The notes below the pieces were generated by a model, which made no database searches, was not told the DNA's origin, and saw nothing but the letters and a program-made list of their open reading frames with translations. 26,646 bases of DNA, taken from assembly GCA_023424995.1 (NCBI GenBank), contig JAFADH010000118.1:1-26646 (forward strand), written 5' to 3'. The DNA is from Bacillota bacterium. GTDB taxonomy: Bacteria > Bacillota > Clostridia > Lachnospirales > Lachnospiraceae. Position numbers and translations under genes: made by a program. Of this stretch, positions 1 through 7,933 are shown piece by piece. Position 1 is the first letter of the stretch; the number at the start of each line of letters is the position of its first letter.

Positions 1-117
1 AATGTATCCCAATGGGAGAATATCGTGTATAACTGGCCGGAGGCTGTCTCGAATATCCAATATGAGTATGATGTGCAGTCAAGAATCTCAAAATCCTTTA
101 TTCTTGGAAATGAGTGA
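1..117 (+). CDS. C-terminal end of a Ger(x)C/GerAC-type spore germination lipoprotein (partial)
   Basis: Frame 1 is open from the window edge to TGA at 115-117 and gives 38 residues. The pattern W-x2-I-x2-NW-x-E followed by an alternating I-x-Y-x-Y-x-V stretch is what the last helix and strand of Ger(x)C proteins look like. In germinant receptors the C subunit is a lipoprotein on the outer face of the inner spore membrane and works with the A and B subunits. The call rests mostly on context, because a small membrane ORF and then an unmistakable GerB permease follow in the same direction. The A subunit and most of C lie outside the window. The fragment is short, so the family match alone would be weak. 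Confidence 0.6.
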   Translation, partial: NVSQWENIVYNWPEAVSNIQYEYDVQSRISKSFILGNE

Positions 118-215
118 TTGCATGCGGCCTGGCCATGCTTTGAATTTTGCTTGACAAACAGCTGGAATAAATAAGAATATACTTTATTTAATACTGATCC
201 GGAATGGAGGATAAT

Positions 216-404
216 ATGATCTACATTTTTTCTGCTACAATTATTTATACACTGATCAGGCAGCGGGAAAAGCTGCTCAGCAAAAAAAGAGACCTGGCAA
301 TTTATCTGTGCCTGTCCGCAATCGGATTAACACTCGGCATAGTATACCTGATCAATCCGTACCTGCCCAGTATATCATCACTTATGGAAAAATATATAAA
401 ATGA
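216..404 (+). CDS. Small membrane protein inside the germination operon
   Basis: This ORF of 62 residues has a short hydrophobic N-terminus (about 2-14), a basic middle (RQREKLLSKKRD) and one clear membrane helix at about 28-49. I start it at ATG 216 because GGAGG at 206-210 sits five bases before it. The in-frame ATG at 204 overlaps that ribosome site and has none of its own. It lies between the GerC tail and gerB, and gerB begins ten bases after its stop, so co-translation is likely. I recognise no named family. Small membrane proteins, such as the D subunits of some Bacillus receptors, are known in ger operons, and this could be an equivalent; that role is inference. Confidence 0.65.
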   Translation: MIYIFSATIIYTLIRQREKLLSKKRDLAIYLCLSAIGLTLGIVYLINPYLPSISSLMEKYIK

Positions 405-413
405 GGTGAGTCC

Positions 414-1514
414 TTGAATAGAGAAGTTACATTACGGCAGATTACGTTCATGTATCTGTTCATCTCCGTGTCTTCCATACTGCGGCAGGTACCGGAGGCA
501 CTGGCCAACGATGCGGGAAGAAGCGGCTATCTCAGCCCGCTCTGGTCCGTACTGGCAACCGTTCCGCTGACGGCGGTGGTCATATTGCTGATTAAATCAT
601 ATCCCGGCTTGAACTTCTATGAGATCATGGTTCAATTATTGGGCAGGCTTCCCGCTAAATTTATTATATTCCTGTACCTGCTGTGGATTTTGCTTGCGGT
701 GACGGCTAAGGTTACCGCATATAGCCTTACATTGCAGTTTACCCTGATGCCGCGGACCAAATCGGACTTTTTCATGGCAGTCATGGCTGTACTTGTGTTC
801 TATGCATTGATCCGGGGCGTAAAGACCATATTCCGCTTTGCGGAGCTTACCCTGGGAACGGTTTTTATCTTATTCGGGCTGGTATTTATCTGTTCCCTTA
901 CAAGAATCCGGGGTGATTATCTGCTGCCGGTATCTGTGACACACTTAACAAGCACCATAGCGGCTTCCAAGCATGTGATAGCAGTCGGAGGAAATATTAT
1001 TATTGCATTGTTCTTTGCGGATAAATTCGGAATTCAGGTTACGAAGGAGCAGTTTCGCAAGCTATGGTTCGGCGTTCTGGCTTTTACCGCCCTGGCTTTT
1101 ATCATTACCTTCTTTACCTTCGGTATTACGGGTACCAGCCTGACAGCCAACCTGCCGTTCCCTTTTTATATCACCGTAAAGAGCGTCTCATTTTTTAATG
1201 TATTCGAACGGTTTGAGGTATTGGTCACGCTCATATGCATATTGTCCGACTTTGTTGCGATCTGCATCTTTGTGGTGGTCTTGTTAAGATGCCTTACCTG
1301 GATGTTCGGATTGAAGGAGTGCAATACCCACTATATCCCCCTCGCCATGATAATATTCTATCTCACCTATTATATCAGCAGTACCCAGTTTGAATTTAAT
1401 TATCTTTACAAATATATTATCGTAAACCTGAATCTGGTATTTCAATATGCGGTTCCTCTGGTACTGGCCCTGTTGTGTTTTATAAAAAGAAAGGATATTA
1501 AACAGCAGTATTAG
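414..1514 (+). CDS. GerAB/GerB-type spore germination permease
   Basis: This 366-residue polytopic protein has about ten membrane helices and belongs to the spore permease branch of the APC superfamily (GerAB type). The N-terminus (VTLRQITFMYLF, then a short SSILRQVPEALANDAGRSG loop) and the following W-S-x-L-A-T-V-P helix are typical of the family. In germinant receptors this subunit is thought to bind the nutrient germinant in the inner spore membrane. The start is TTG at 414, preceded by GAGGTGAG at 403-410, with no better ATG nearby. Length matches the family (about 360-370). It follows a small membrane ORF and the GerC tail, so the local order is C, small protein, B. Expression in the forespore under a late sporulation sigma factor would be expected, but I could not identify the promoter in the window. 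Confidence 0.9.
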   Translation: MNREVTLRQITFMYLFISVSSILRQVPEALANDAGRSGYLSPLWSVLATVPLTAVVILLIKSYPGLNFYEIMVQLLGRLPAKFIIFLYLLWILLAVTAKVTAYSLTLQFTLMPRTKSDFFMAVMAVLVFYALIRGVKTIFRFAELTLGTVFILFGLVFICSLTRIRGDYLLPVSVTHLTSTIAASKHVIAVGGNIIIALFFADKFGIQVTKEQFRKLWFGVLAFTALAFIITFFTFGITGTSLTANLPFPFYITVKSVSFFNVFERFEVLVTLICILSDFVAICIFVVVLLRCLTWMFGLKECNTHYIPLAMIIFYLTYYISSTQFEFNYLYKYIIVNLNLVFQYAVPLVLALLCFIKRKDIKQQY

Positions 1515-1565
1515 TACAAGCCTTTATATTAAGTCAAGTTAATACGGTTATTGCATAAGAATATT

Positions 1566-2672
1566 TCAGTCATAGATGCGGATGTCGATCTCATTGTCGT
1601 CATACCGGTATATACTGTGGTTGATGTAATACTGGGCTACCGGATCCGAGAACTGGTAGACTCGGGAGTATTCTTTGGTCTCCTGATTCTTCACGGTTTC
1701 AGAACGGCTGCGGTTCAGAAAGTTTATAATACTGTAGCAATCCACCCAGATTTCATTATTCCCTTCCTTCTGTGATTCATCAAAGATCAGCTGCAGGCCA
1801 AAATGAAGATGGGGAGTCCGGATGTTATTGGAATTCTCCGAGCTGGAATATCCCGTACGGCCAAGATAACCGATAACATCCCCTGCCTGGACGATGCTGC
1901 CCACCTCCAGAGATTTATTGAAGGGAAAATTCTGGCGCAGATGCGCATAGTAATAATACCGTTTCTTATCAAAGCTTCGGATACCGATTCTCCATCCGCC
2001 GTACTGATTCCAGCCCAGAGCCTCAATATATCCCGATTCCACAGCGATTACCGGAGTCCCCACCTGACCCATCATATCATGGCCCAGGTGCTTTCTTTTA
2101 AAGCCGTAGCTTCGGGATACGCCGAAATCATCAAAATGACTGTAGGGATAATATTTTGCCAGCGGCAGAAAAGCTTTTAATCCGTATTTTTCTTCCCAAC
2201 GCTTTCCTCCGGGTGCGCTCTCGTCCGCAACCTCGATTTTATATTCACCCACCATACCCCCAAGGACCGCGGAATAGGCCTCATAATAATAATCATAATA
2301 TTTCATGTCCTTCGTCAGGGAATCCATGGTTGCCTCTTTGTTCTTAAGCTTTTCGGCCAGCTCGGTCATATGCTTTTCCGAATATCTTGAAAAATCCCCT
2401 CCATACCGGCAGGCCAGACAGGCCAGCAGCTCTATCCAGCTCACCGGAACCTCCCAGGTCCTGGATTCCACATCATAAAGATATGCCCGCTCCAGGGCAC
2501 GGCTGGTGACAGAGAAATCCACCCATTTGATATAATTTTTCTCCGTATCATAAAGCGTATTATAGACGGCTGCCTCCCGTTTGATTTCTTTATTGATAAG
2601 AACAGCCGAGAATAGAAACAGAATTAACAATTCACATAGAACTATATGCCTTGCCTTCAATCTGGACATCAT
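1566..2672 (-). CDS. Membrane-anchored M23 family zinc metallopeptidase (LytM-like endopeptidase)
   Basis: This 368-residue protein has an N-terminal membrane helix (about 10-26) and a mainly helical middle region. The C-terminal M23 domain spans about 180-296. The LytM active site is complete: H195-x3-D199 and H290 as zinc ligands, with H244 (YAHL) and H288 of the HLH motif as catalytic histidines. An active peptidoglycan cross-bridge endopeptidase outside the membrane is therefore expected, unlike degenerate M23 relatives such as SpoIIQ. The start at 2672 has AAGGATG nine bases upstream; a second ATG follows directly. It is the second of two minus-strand genes behind a DUF421 protein and converges on gerB. 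A role in spore or septal wall remodelling is plausible from the neighbours but is inference. Confidence 0.88.
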   Translation of the reverse strand: MMSRLKARHIVLCELLILFLFSAVLINKEIKREAAVYNTLYDTEKNYIKWVDFSVTSRALERAYLYDVESRTWEVPVSWIELLACLACRYGGDFSRYSEKHMTELAEKLKNKEATMDSLTKDMKYYDYYYEAYSAVLGGMVGEYKIEVADESAPGGKRWEEKYGLKAFLPLAKYYPYSHFDDFGVSRSYGFKRKHLGHDMMGQVGTPVIAVESGYIEALGWNQYGGWRIGIRSFDKKRYYYYAHLRQNFPFNKSLEVGSIVQAGDVIGYLGRTGYSSSENSNNIRTPHLHFGLQLIFDESQKEGNNEIWVDCYSIINFLNRSRSETVKNQETKEYSRVYQFSDPVAQYYINHSIYRYDDNEIDIRIYD

Positions 2673-2736
2673 TCTTTACTACATCCTTGCATATTACAAC
2701 TTGTAACATTTTATGATGTACAGACAGTATGTAGTA

Positions 2737-2774
2737 CAGTGTTCTCACAGCAATTTACTGCCGTGGGAACACTG
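2737..2774 (-). other. Strong intercistronic stem-loop between the DUF421 and M23 genes
   Basis: CAGTGTTC (2737-2744) pairs perfectly with GAACACTG (2767-2774). After a 1x1 internal mismatch, seven more pairs (one GU) close a six-base loop, for about 15 pairs in 38 bases. There is no U-run on either side, so it is not a standard intrinsic terminator. It sits 26 bases after the DUF421 stop and about 64 bases before the M23 start on the minus strand, where it could stabilise the upstream message, attenuate transcription or mark processing. Confidence 0.6.
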
Positions 2775-2799
2775 AGGCGGAATATCCATAAGGATCAGG

Positions 2800-3510
2800 C
2801 TACTCAAAGATATCCCGGAGCATTTTTTTATGGAATTTCAAATAGAAATTTAATTTTTCCGTAGTACTGTCATAGGTGGCAAGCAGGATTTCCTTTTGGT
2901 TTGTAATTCCCTTCTCGCTAATCTGTTTCTCAACCCATTTCTCATTCTTGCCGGTGCTCTTCAAGTTATCCGGCATGATCTTGCCGTCAATAATAACATT
3001 CGCCATGGGTTCTTTCTGAACAGGATCTAAGGCGAGATCCTCCGGAGTTGCCGGTCTCCTTCTGGCTCTTGGAAGTACACTTACGTTACCGTTGGTCTCC
3101 AGATATACGGTATGGATCTCCTCCAGATCAAAGTAACCATCAATGCGGCAGACAGATAACAATTCATCTACATCAAGCTTCGCCTTCAGCAGGTTCTTCT
3201 CATAGATCTGGCCGTTCTGATAAAGAAGGATGGCCTGTCCTTCAAAAAAGCGCCTTAAGTATATGGACTTACAGGTGGAGTAAGAGATAACAATCGTACA
3301 GCCGGTGAAAACAGCCATGGATACTAACGGTTCCAGAATGCTCCCCGTAGTCATCACAGCCATCTCACCGGCGATGGAACCAATTGCGATGCTGCTGATA
3401 TAATCAAACATGCTCAGCTGTGACATCTCCCGGTTGCCCATGAGCTTGGTGAATGCAAAGAGTGCGATTAAGGATGCAAAGGATGATGCGATAATCTTTA
3501 CGAAATTCAT
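2800..3510 (-). CDS. DUF421 (YetF-like) membrane protein
   Basis: This 236-residue protein starts with three membrane helices (about 5-80) in the pattern F-x-K-L-M-G-N-R-E-M-S-Q-L-S-M-F-D-Y, the hallmark of the DUF421/YetF family. A soluble part with a mixed alpha/beta fold follows, including G-Q-A-I-L-L-Y-Q-N-G-Q-I and a V-Y-L-E-T-N-G-N-V-S-V-L strand. The biochemical role of the family is not established; some spore-formers have several copies, and some members affect spore resistance. GGAGG lies seven bases before the ATG at 3510. The M23 gene follows on the same strand after 127 bases that contain a strong hairpin. Position next to the germination operon fits a spore membrane role, but that is inference. 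Confidence 0.88.
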   Translation of the reverse strand: MNFVKIIASSFASLIALFAFTKLMGNREMSQLSMFDYISSIAIGSIAGEMAVMTTGSILEPLVSMAVFTGCTIVISYSTCKSIYLRRFFEGQAILLYQNGQIYEKNLLKAKLDVDELLSVCRIDGYFDLEEIHTVYLETNGNVSVLPRARRRPATPEDLALDPVQKEPMANVIIDGKIMPDNLKSTGKNEKWVEKQISEKGITNQKEILLATYDSTTEKLNFYLKFHKKMLRDIFE

Positions 3511-3726
3511 AACAGACCTCCATAATTATATGTTTCTTTCTTACTATTATTTATTACTATATTCCCAGACGGATAATACGATATAATTAATAAGGATAGT
3601 CTTTGCGAATCTGCCTGAAATTATGAAACCTTTTCGATATGATAAATAATCATATTTTATACAAAGCGGTGCCGATGGTATGCTTTCGACAATCAGAGCT
3701 TTAACAAAGAATTAAGAAGATATTTC

Positions 3727-3755
3727 TTGTAAGTTCAGGAAAAAGAGATTACAAT
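3727..3755 (+). promoter_or_regulatory. Candidate sigma-A promoter for the ABC/FtsX operon
   Basis: TTGTAA (3727-3732), a 17-base spacer and TACAAT (3750-3755) lie about 85 bases before the ABC ATPase start. The -10 matches 5 of 6 positions and the -35 matches 4 of 6. The rest of the 330-base gap 3511-3840 is AT-rich. I saw no ORF, repeat or clear minus-strand promoter for the DUF421 gene in it. Confidence 0.45.
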
Positions 3756-3840
3756 ATTTAGAATATGAATTGTGTTATAAACAGATTAATCCGGAAAAAG
3801 CTGCGTTAGTGCCATAGAGGTGATGTGAGGTGAAAAAAGC

Positions 3841-4545
3841 ATGGCTGATTTTATTAAGCTTGAAAATGTAAAAAAGATCTATCATATGGGTGAGATTGAG
3901 ATTCATGCCCTGGACGGAATTGATTTCACCATATGCAGGGGTGAATTTGTGGTGGTCGTTGGGCCCAGCGGAGCCGGTAAAACCACGGTTTTGAATATTC
4001 TTGGGGGAATGGATACCGCTGCTTCAGGGAGTGTCCTGGTAGCCGGCAGCAATATTGCCGAATATAAAGAAAAACAGCTGACCCGCTACCGCCGGGAGGA
4101 GATAGGCTTCGTATTCCAATTCTATAACCTGGTACAGAATCTTACGGCAAAGGAGAATGTGGAGCTGGCTTCCCAGATCTGCAAGGAACCCCTGGACGCG
4201 GAGGCAGTATTACAGGAGGTGGGATTAGGGGAACGAATGAACAATTTTCCAGCCCAATTATCCGGCGGCGAGCAGCAGCGCGTGGCTATTGCCAGAGCCC
4301 TGGCTAAGAATCCCAAGCTCCTGCTCTGCGATGAGCCGACGGGCGCCCTTGATTATATGACGGGCAAATCCATATTAAAGCTCCTTCAGGATACCTGCAG
4401 AAGGAAGAACATGACAGTTATCGTAATTACCCATAACAGTGCCCTGACGCCTATGGCGGACAGAGTGATAAAGATTAAGAACGGAAGGGTCTCCTCCGAA
4501 AGCCGGAATGAGAACCCGGTATCTGTTGACACGATAGAATGGTAG
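3841..4545 (+). CDS. ABC transporter ATP-binding protein, MacB/LolD/FtsE type
   Basis: The 234-residue protein is a complete ABC ATPase. It has Walker A GPSGAGKT at 41-48, Q-loop Q93 in VFQFYNL, signature LSGGEQ at 140-145, Walker B LLLCDEP at 160-166 with catalytic E165, D-loop ALD at 169-171 and switch H198. The sequence VFQFYNL plus the PTGALD end of Walker B is typical of the subfamily that works with FtsX-like permeases (MacB, LolD, antimicrobial peptide exporters). AGGTG sits eight bases before ATG 3841. Its permease gene starts ten bases after its stop, so the two form one complex. Such pairs are mechanotransmitters rather than classical import channels. The substrate cannot be read from this subunit. 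Confidence 0.93.
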   Translation: MADFIKLENVKKIYHMGEIEIHALDGIDFTICRGEFVVVVGPSGAGKTTVLNILGGMDTAASGSVLVAGSNIAEYKEKQLTRYRREEIGFVFQFYNLVQNLTAKENVELASQICKEPLDAEAVLQEVGLGERMNNFPAQLSGGEQQRVAIARALAKNPKLLLCDEPTGALDYMTGKSILKLLQDTCRRKNMTVIVITHNSALTPMADRVIKIKNGRVSSESRNENPVSVDTIEW

Positions 4546-4555
4546 GTAGACAGCG

Positions 4556-7222
4556 ATGAGACGACGCGCTTTATGGAAAGATTTTATTATGGAAATCAGA
4601 AACACGTTAAACCGGTTTCTTTCCATCTTTTTCATTGTAGCCTTAGGTGTGGCCTTCTTTGCAGGGATACGGGCAACGGATCCGGATATGAGGCTCACCG
4701 CCGATTATTATTTTGATGACAGCAGCCTTATGGATATCCGTATATTAAGCACATTAGGGCTTACGGAGGAGGATGCGGAGGCTATCTCTGGGACGGAGGG
4801 AGTGGAAGAGGCGGAAGCCGCGTATTCTACTCATGTAGTCACAAAGGTGGGCAGCTACGAGATCGTTCTGGAGGTCATGTCCTTACCGGAGAAATTAAAT
4901 CTCTTAACTGTTACGGAGGGCAGATTACCGGAGAAGAATAATGAGGTTCTGGCGGATGCTGCCTTTATTGCTTCAACCGGACTGGCAGTCGGCGATACCT
5001 TTCAGATTTTCTCCGGTTCCGAGCAGCCCTTGTCTGATACGCTTGGGGAGGATGAGTATACGATTGTAGGGACGGGGACCACCCCGTATTACCTGTCCTT
5101 CCAAAGGGGAAATTCGGAGATCGGAAACGGCAAGGTAAGCGGCTTCATCGCTGCCCTGCCGGAGGTATTCAGCCAGGAGGTATATTCTTCGGTGTACGTG
5201 TCGGTTCAGGGTGCGGAGGAATTGACGGTATATACGGACGAATATGACCGCAAAGTGGATACAGTTGTAGAACGCATAAAAAATATCGCCGGGGAGCAGG
5301 AGCAGAAGCGTTATAGTCGGTTATACAATGAAGCGAATGACAGGATTATGGAAGCCAGGCAGAAGCTCGAGGCGGAGAAAAGCAGGACAGAAGAGGAACT
5401 GGATAAAAAGCTTGCCGAGCTGCAATATGGCGGGCTGGGCGAAGAGCAGCTGCTGGAGGCTGCCAGGACGGAGGCCGACGATAAATTCTGGGAAGCACAG
5501 GAAGAGATTGACCGGGCTGCGGCGGAGCTGGTCAGTCTGGAGAAACCAAAATGGTATGTTCTGGACCGTAATAGTATCGAAGCATACGTGGAATTCGGGC
5601 AGAATGCGGACCGTATCGGATCCATCGGCAAGGTATTCCCTGTGATCTTCTACCTGGTGGCAGCGTTAATCAGTCTTACTACCATGACCCGTATGGTGGA
5701 GGAAGAGCGGATTCAGATCGGAACCCTGAAGGCTCTCGGATATTCCGGAGGAAGCATTGCCATGAAATATATGCTGTATGCACTGCTTGCCACACTGGGA
5801 GGAAGCCTGGCCGGTGCGGCCGTGGGACTGAAGGTACTGCCTTTAGTTATTATAACGGCATATAAAATTCTGTACGGAGCCATCCCGAAAGTGGTTACAC
5901 CCTTTAATTTATATTATGCCGCCCTTGCTGCGGCAAGCTCGGTGCTTACGGTGGGTATTGCCACCTATCTGGCATGCTACAAGGAATTATTGGCGAAACC
6001 CGCACAGCTGATGCGGCCGGAAGCTCCAAAGAGCGGAAAGCGCGTCTTCCTGGAACGGATTCCCGGCCTGTGGAAGCGGTTCGGTTTTACCTGGAAGGCA
6101 ACCGTCCGCAATCTCCTGCGTTATAAAAAGCGCTTTTATATGACCATCTTCGGCATCGGCGGCTGCATGGCTTTATTGTTAGTCGGGTTTGGGCTGAAGG
6201 ACTCCATCTTTGTAATCGCTGACAGGCAGTTCAGTGAGATTATGCGGTATGAGGCTTCCGTATCCTTCGATACGAAAGCTCCAAAAGCCCAGATCGAGGA
6301 ACTGGAAGCTGCCATTAAGGAGAATGCCGGCATTACGGCTTATGTAAAGATCAGGGATACCACAGCGGAGATTACCCATGACGGAATAACTAAGACAGTA
6401 ACTATGTTCCTGCCGGAGGATGAAGAAGAGTTCGGAAGCTTCATTGTACTGCGGGACAGGGTGGGGCATAAGCCGCATACTCTTGAGTCAGACGGGATTA
6501 TCCTGACAGAACATATTGCAAAGAAAATCAATGCAGGCGTCGGCGATACCATAATTGTAAAGCTTGGCAGCAAAGAAGCGGAGGTGAAAATCTCTGCTAT
6601 TACGGAGAATTACCTGACCCATTACCTCTATATGTCGCCAAAGCTCTATGAGAGATTATTCGCTGAAGAAGCGGAGTACAATGAATATCTGCTGAAAATG
6701 CCCGGAACAGGGGAAGCGGAACAGCTTGAGGCAGGCAACAGCCTCCTGAGCCATAAGGCAGCCGTCGGAGCTTTTTATATCAGCTATTACAGAAGCCTGC
6801 TGGCGAATGTATTAGTCAGTCTGGATATCGTTGTATGGGTGCTTATTGTATCTGCCGGCGCCCTGGCTTTTGTGGTGCTGTATAACCTGAATAATATCAA
6901 CATCAATGAGCGGCGGAGAGAGCTGACAACCTTGAAGGTGCTCGGCTTCTACAGCAAGGAAATGGCAGCCTATGTCTACAGGGAGAATATCGTACTGACC
7001 GTCATCGGAATCATCTTCGGCATCGGATTGGGAATTCTATTGCACCGGTTTGTAATCCTTACCATAGAGATCGATCTGGTCATGTTCGGACGCAATATAG
7101 ACCTCAGCAGTTTTGTCTATGGCACGCTGCTTACCATCCTGTTCTCCGCCTTTGTTAACTTTGTCATGTTCTTTAAGCTAAAAAGAATCGATATGGTGGA
7201 GTCTTTAAAAAGCATTGAATAA
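4556..7222 (+). CDS. FtsX-like ABC permease with two FtsX domains and an extracytoplasmic coiled coil
   Basis: This 888-residue permease appears to have eight membrane helices in a 4+4 arrangement. One lies near residues 21-41, three between about 358 and 473, one near 526-548 and three between about 757 and 880. Each half carries an FtsX domain with the typical cytoplasmic motif after the second helix: RIQIGTLKALGYS in the first, RRELTTLKVLGFYS in the second. The first extracytoplasmic loop is about 315 residues long and ends in a highly charged heptad-like stretch at about 253-325, rich in E, K, R and A, just before the membrane. Family members move lipoproteins or peptides, sense antibiotics or activate wall hydrolases. 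The coiled coil resembles the stalk logic of MacB or FtsX/PcsB, but function here is unassigned. The 3' end overlaps a convergent gene by 18 bases. Confidence 0.92.
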   Translation: MRRRALWKDFIMEIRNTLNRFLSIFFIVALGVAFFAGIRATDPDMRLTADYYFDDSSLMDIRILSTLGLTEEDAEAISGTEGVEEAEAAYSTHVVTKVGSYEIVLEVMSLPEKLNLLTVTEGRLPEKNNEVLADAAFIASTGLAVGDTFQIFSGSEQPLSDTLGEDEYTIVGTGTTPYYLSFQRGNSEIGNGKVSGFIAALPEVFSQEVYSSVYVSVQGAEELTVYTDEYDRKVDTVVERIKNIAGEQEQKRYSRLYNEANDRIMEARQKLEAEKSRTEEELDKKLAELQYGGLGEEQLLEAARTEADDKFWEAQEEIDRAAAELVSLEKPKWYVLDRNSIEAYVEFGQNADRIGSIGKVFPVIFYLVAALISLTTMTRMVEEERIQIGTLKALGYSGGSIAMKYMLYALLATLGGSLAGAAVGLKVLPLVIITAYKILYGAIPKVVTPFNLYYAALAAASSVLTVGIATYLACYKELLAKPAQLMRPEAPKSGKRVFLERIPGLWKRFGFTWKATVRNLLRYKKRFYMTIFGIGGCMALLLVGFGLKDSIFVIADRQFSEIMRYEASVSFDTKAPKAQIEELEAAIKENAGITAYVKIRDTTAEITHDGITKTVTMFLPEDEEEFGSFIVLRDRVGHKPHTLESDGIILTEHIAKKINAGVGDTIIVKLGSKEAEVKISAITENYLTHYLYMSPKLYERLFAEEAEYNEYLLKMPGTGEAEQLEAGNSLLSHKAAVGAFYISYYRSLLANVLVSLDIVVWVLIVSAGALAFVVLYNLNNININERRRELTTLKVLGFYSKEMAAYVYRENIVLTVIGIIFGIGLGILLHRFVILTIEIDLVMFGRNIDLSSFVYGTLLTILFSAFVNFVMFFKLKRIDMVESLKSIE

Positions 7223-7489
7223 TACATCGGAGCATTCCGGGTGCTCCGAGAACCATTTGACGGCATAGCTGCAGGTGGGCTTTGCCTTCAGGTTATTCTC
7301 CCTCAGCTGGGCAACCGTCTCCTCCATCAGCTTGCCGGCAATCCCCTGACCGCGTAAGGAGCCGTCAACGTAGGTATGATCAATATTCACTACATTCTCA
7401 GTCTCCTTGGGAAAGGTAACCACCGCTATCATATGACTGTTGTCGTCCTGCAGATAGATTTTATTATTCTCATGGATAAAGTTCATCAT
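7205..7489 (-). CDS. Small GNAT-fold N-acetyltransferase (YjdJ/NATD1-like)
   Basis: This is a 94-residue protein of the compact acetyltransferase subfamily (Acetyltransf_CG). The characteristic core IDHTYVDGSLRGQGIAGKLM contains the acetyl-CoA binding R/Q-x2-G-x-G/A loop. It is followed by K-x-K-P-x-C-S-Y-A-V-K-W-F-x-E-H-P, the normal end of the family. I start it at ATG 7489, ten bases after AAAGG; the longer frame back to 7600 adds a low-quality, Asn-rich stretch with no family counterpart. Substrate is unknown. It lies downstream of the ferredoxin gene on the same strand, separated by a hairpin, and its 3' end overlaps that of the FtsX permease gene tail to tail. Confidence 0.85.
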   Translation of the reverse strand: MMNFIHENNKIYLQDDNSHMIAVVTFPKETENVVNIDHTYVDGSLRGQGIAGKLMEETVAQLRENNLKAKPTCSYAVKWFSEHPECSDVLFNAF

Positions 7490-7611
7490 ATACACCACGC
7501 CTTTCTGATCCTGATCCGTGCGAAAGCGGCTGCTTGCCGCAGGATAATTATTATTATATCTGTTAATATTAATATACCGGAACGGAGTGCTTCCCTGCAA
7601 TAGATTTAGAT

Positions 7612-7641
7612 GAGACCATCACGCGGAAGACGGATGGTCTC
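7612..7641 (-). terminator. Hairpin after the ferredoxin gene (possible terminator)
   Basis: GAGACCATC (7612-7620) and GATGGTCTC (7633-7641) form a perfect nine-base-pair stem with a 12-base loop. It begins eight bases after the ferredoxin stop on the minus strand. No run of T follows (TCATCTAAAT), so termination would be inefficient and some read-through into the acetyltransferase gene is possible. Confidence 0.45.
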
Positions 7642-7648
7642 GTGGAAA

Positions 7649-7840
7649 TCAGTCATCAAGATCAATTACACTGACAGGGCAGCCGTCCCGTGCTTCCTCC
7701 GCCCGTTCCAGGGCGTCCTCCGGTATGTCGTCGTCAATTGCCACTGATTTGTCGTCGCTGTTGTAGCTGAATACCTCCGGACAGACATCAATACATAATC
7801 CACAGCTGATGCAGCCGTCCTGGTCAACAGATGCTTTCAT
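7649..7840 (-). CDS. Single-cluster 4Fe-4S ferredoxin
   Basis: This is a 63-residue acidic ferredoxin. C10-x2-C13-x2-C16 plus C54-P supply the four ligands of one [4Fe-4S] cluster. C20-P is present, but the second CxxCxxC motif of the eight-iron clostridial ferredoxins is absent, so C20 is probably free or near the cluster. The Asp/Glu-rich tail is normal for an electron carrier that docks to basic partners. AAAGGAG lies seven bases before ATG 7840. It is divergent from a flavin reductase. Its upstream region carries a CRP/FNR-like palindrome over the -35 position, so activation by a redox or nitrosative-stress regulator is likely. Length matches mono-cluster ferredoxins (about 60). Confidence 0.92.
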   Translation of the reverse strand: MKASVDQDGCISCGLCIDVCPEVFSYNSDDKSVAIDDDIPEDALERAEEARDGCPVSVIDLDD

Positions 7841-7877
7841 GGGAAATCTCCTTTCAATTCGATGGTATCATAGGCGC

Positions 7878-7910
7878 TGTTCCTGCGCCCCGCATCCGAT
7901 TGCAGGAACA
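7878..7910. repeat. Inverted repeat in the ferredoxin 5' leader
   Basis: TGTTCCTGC (7878-7886) and GCAGGAACA (7902-7910) are a perfect nine-base inverted repeat with a 15-base spacer. A further GTTCCTG half copy lies at 7919-7925. On the minus strand it falls in the predicted ferredoxin leader, ending 38 bases before the start codon. It could be an RNA hairpin or an operator. Confidence 0.5.
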
Positions 7911-7933
7911 TGTATTTCGTTCCTGTAATATGC

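Noticed and set aside
151..156. TTGACA upstream of the small germination membrane gene
   Set aside because: No acceptable -10 lies 16-18 bases downstream, and germination operons are normally read by late sporulation sigma factors.
1803..2180. 125-codon frame on the plus strand inside the M23 gene
   Set aside because: The M23 reading on the other strand has all catalytic residues; this frame lacks a ribosome site and protein character.
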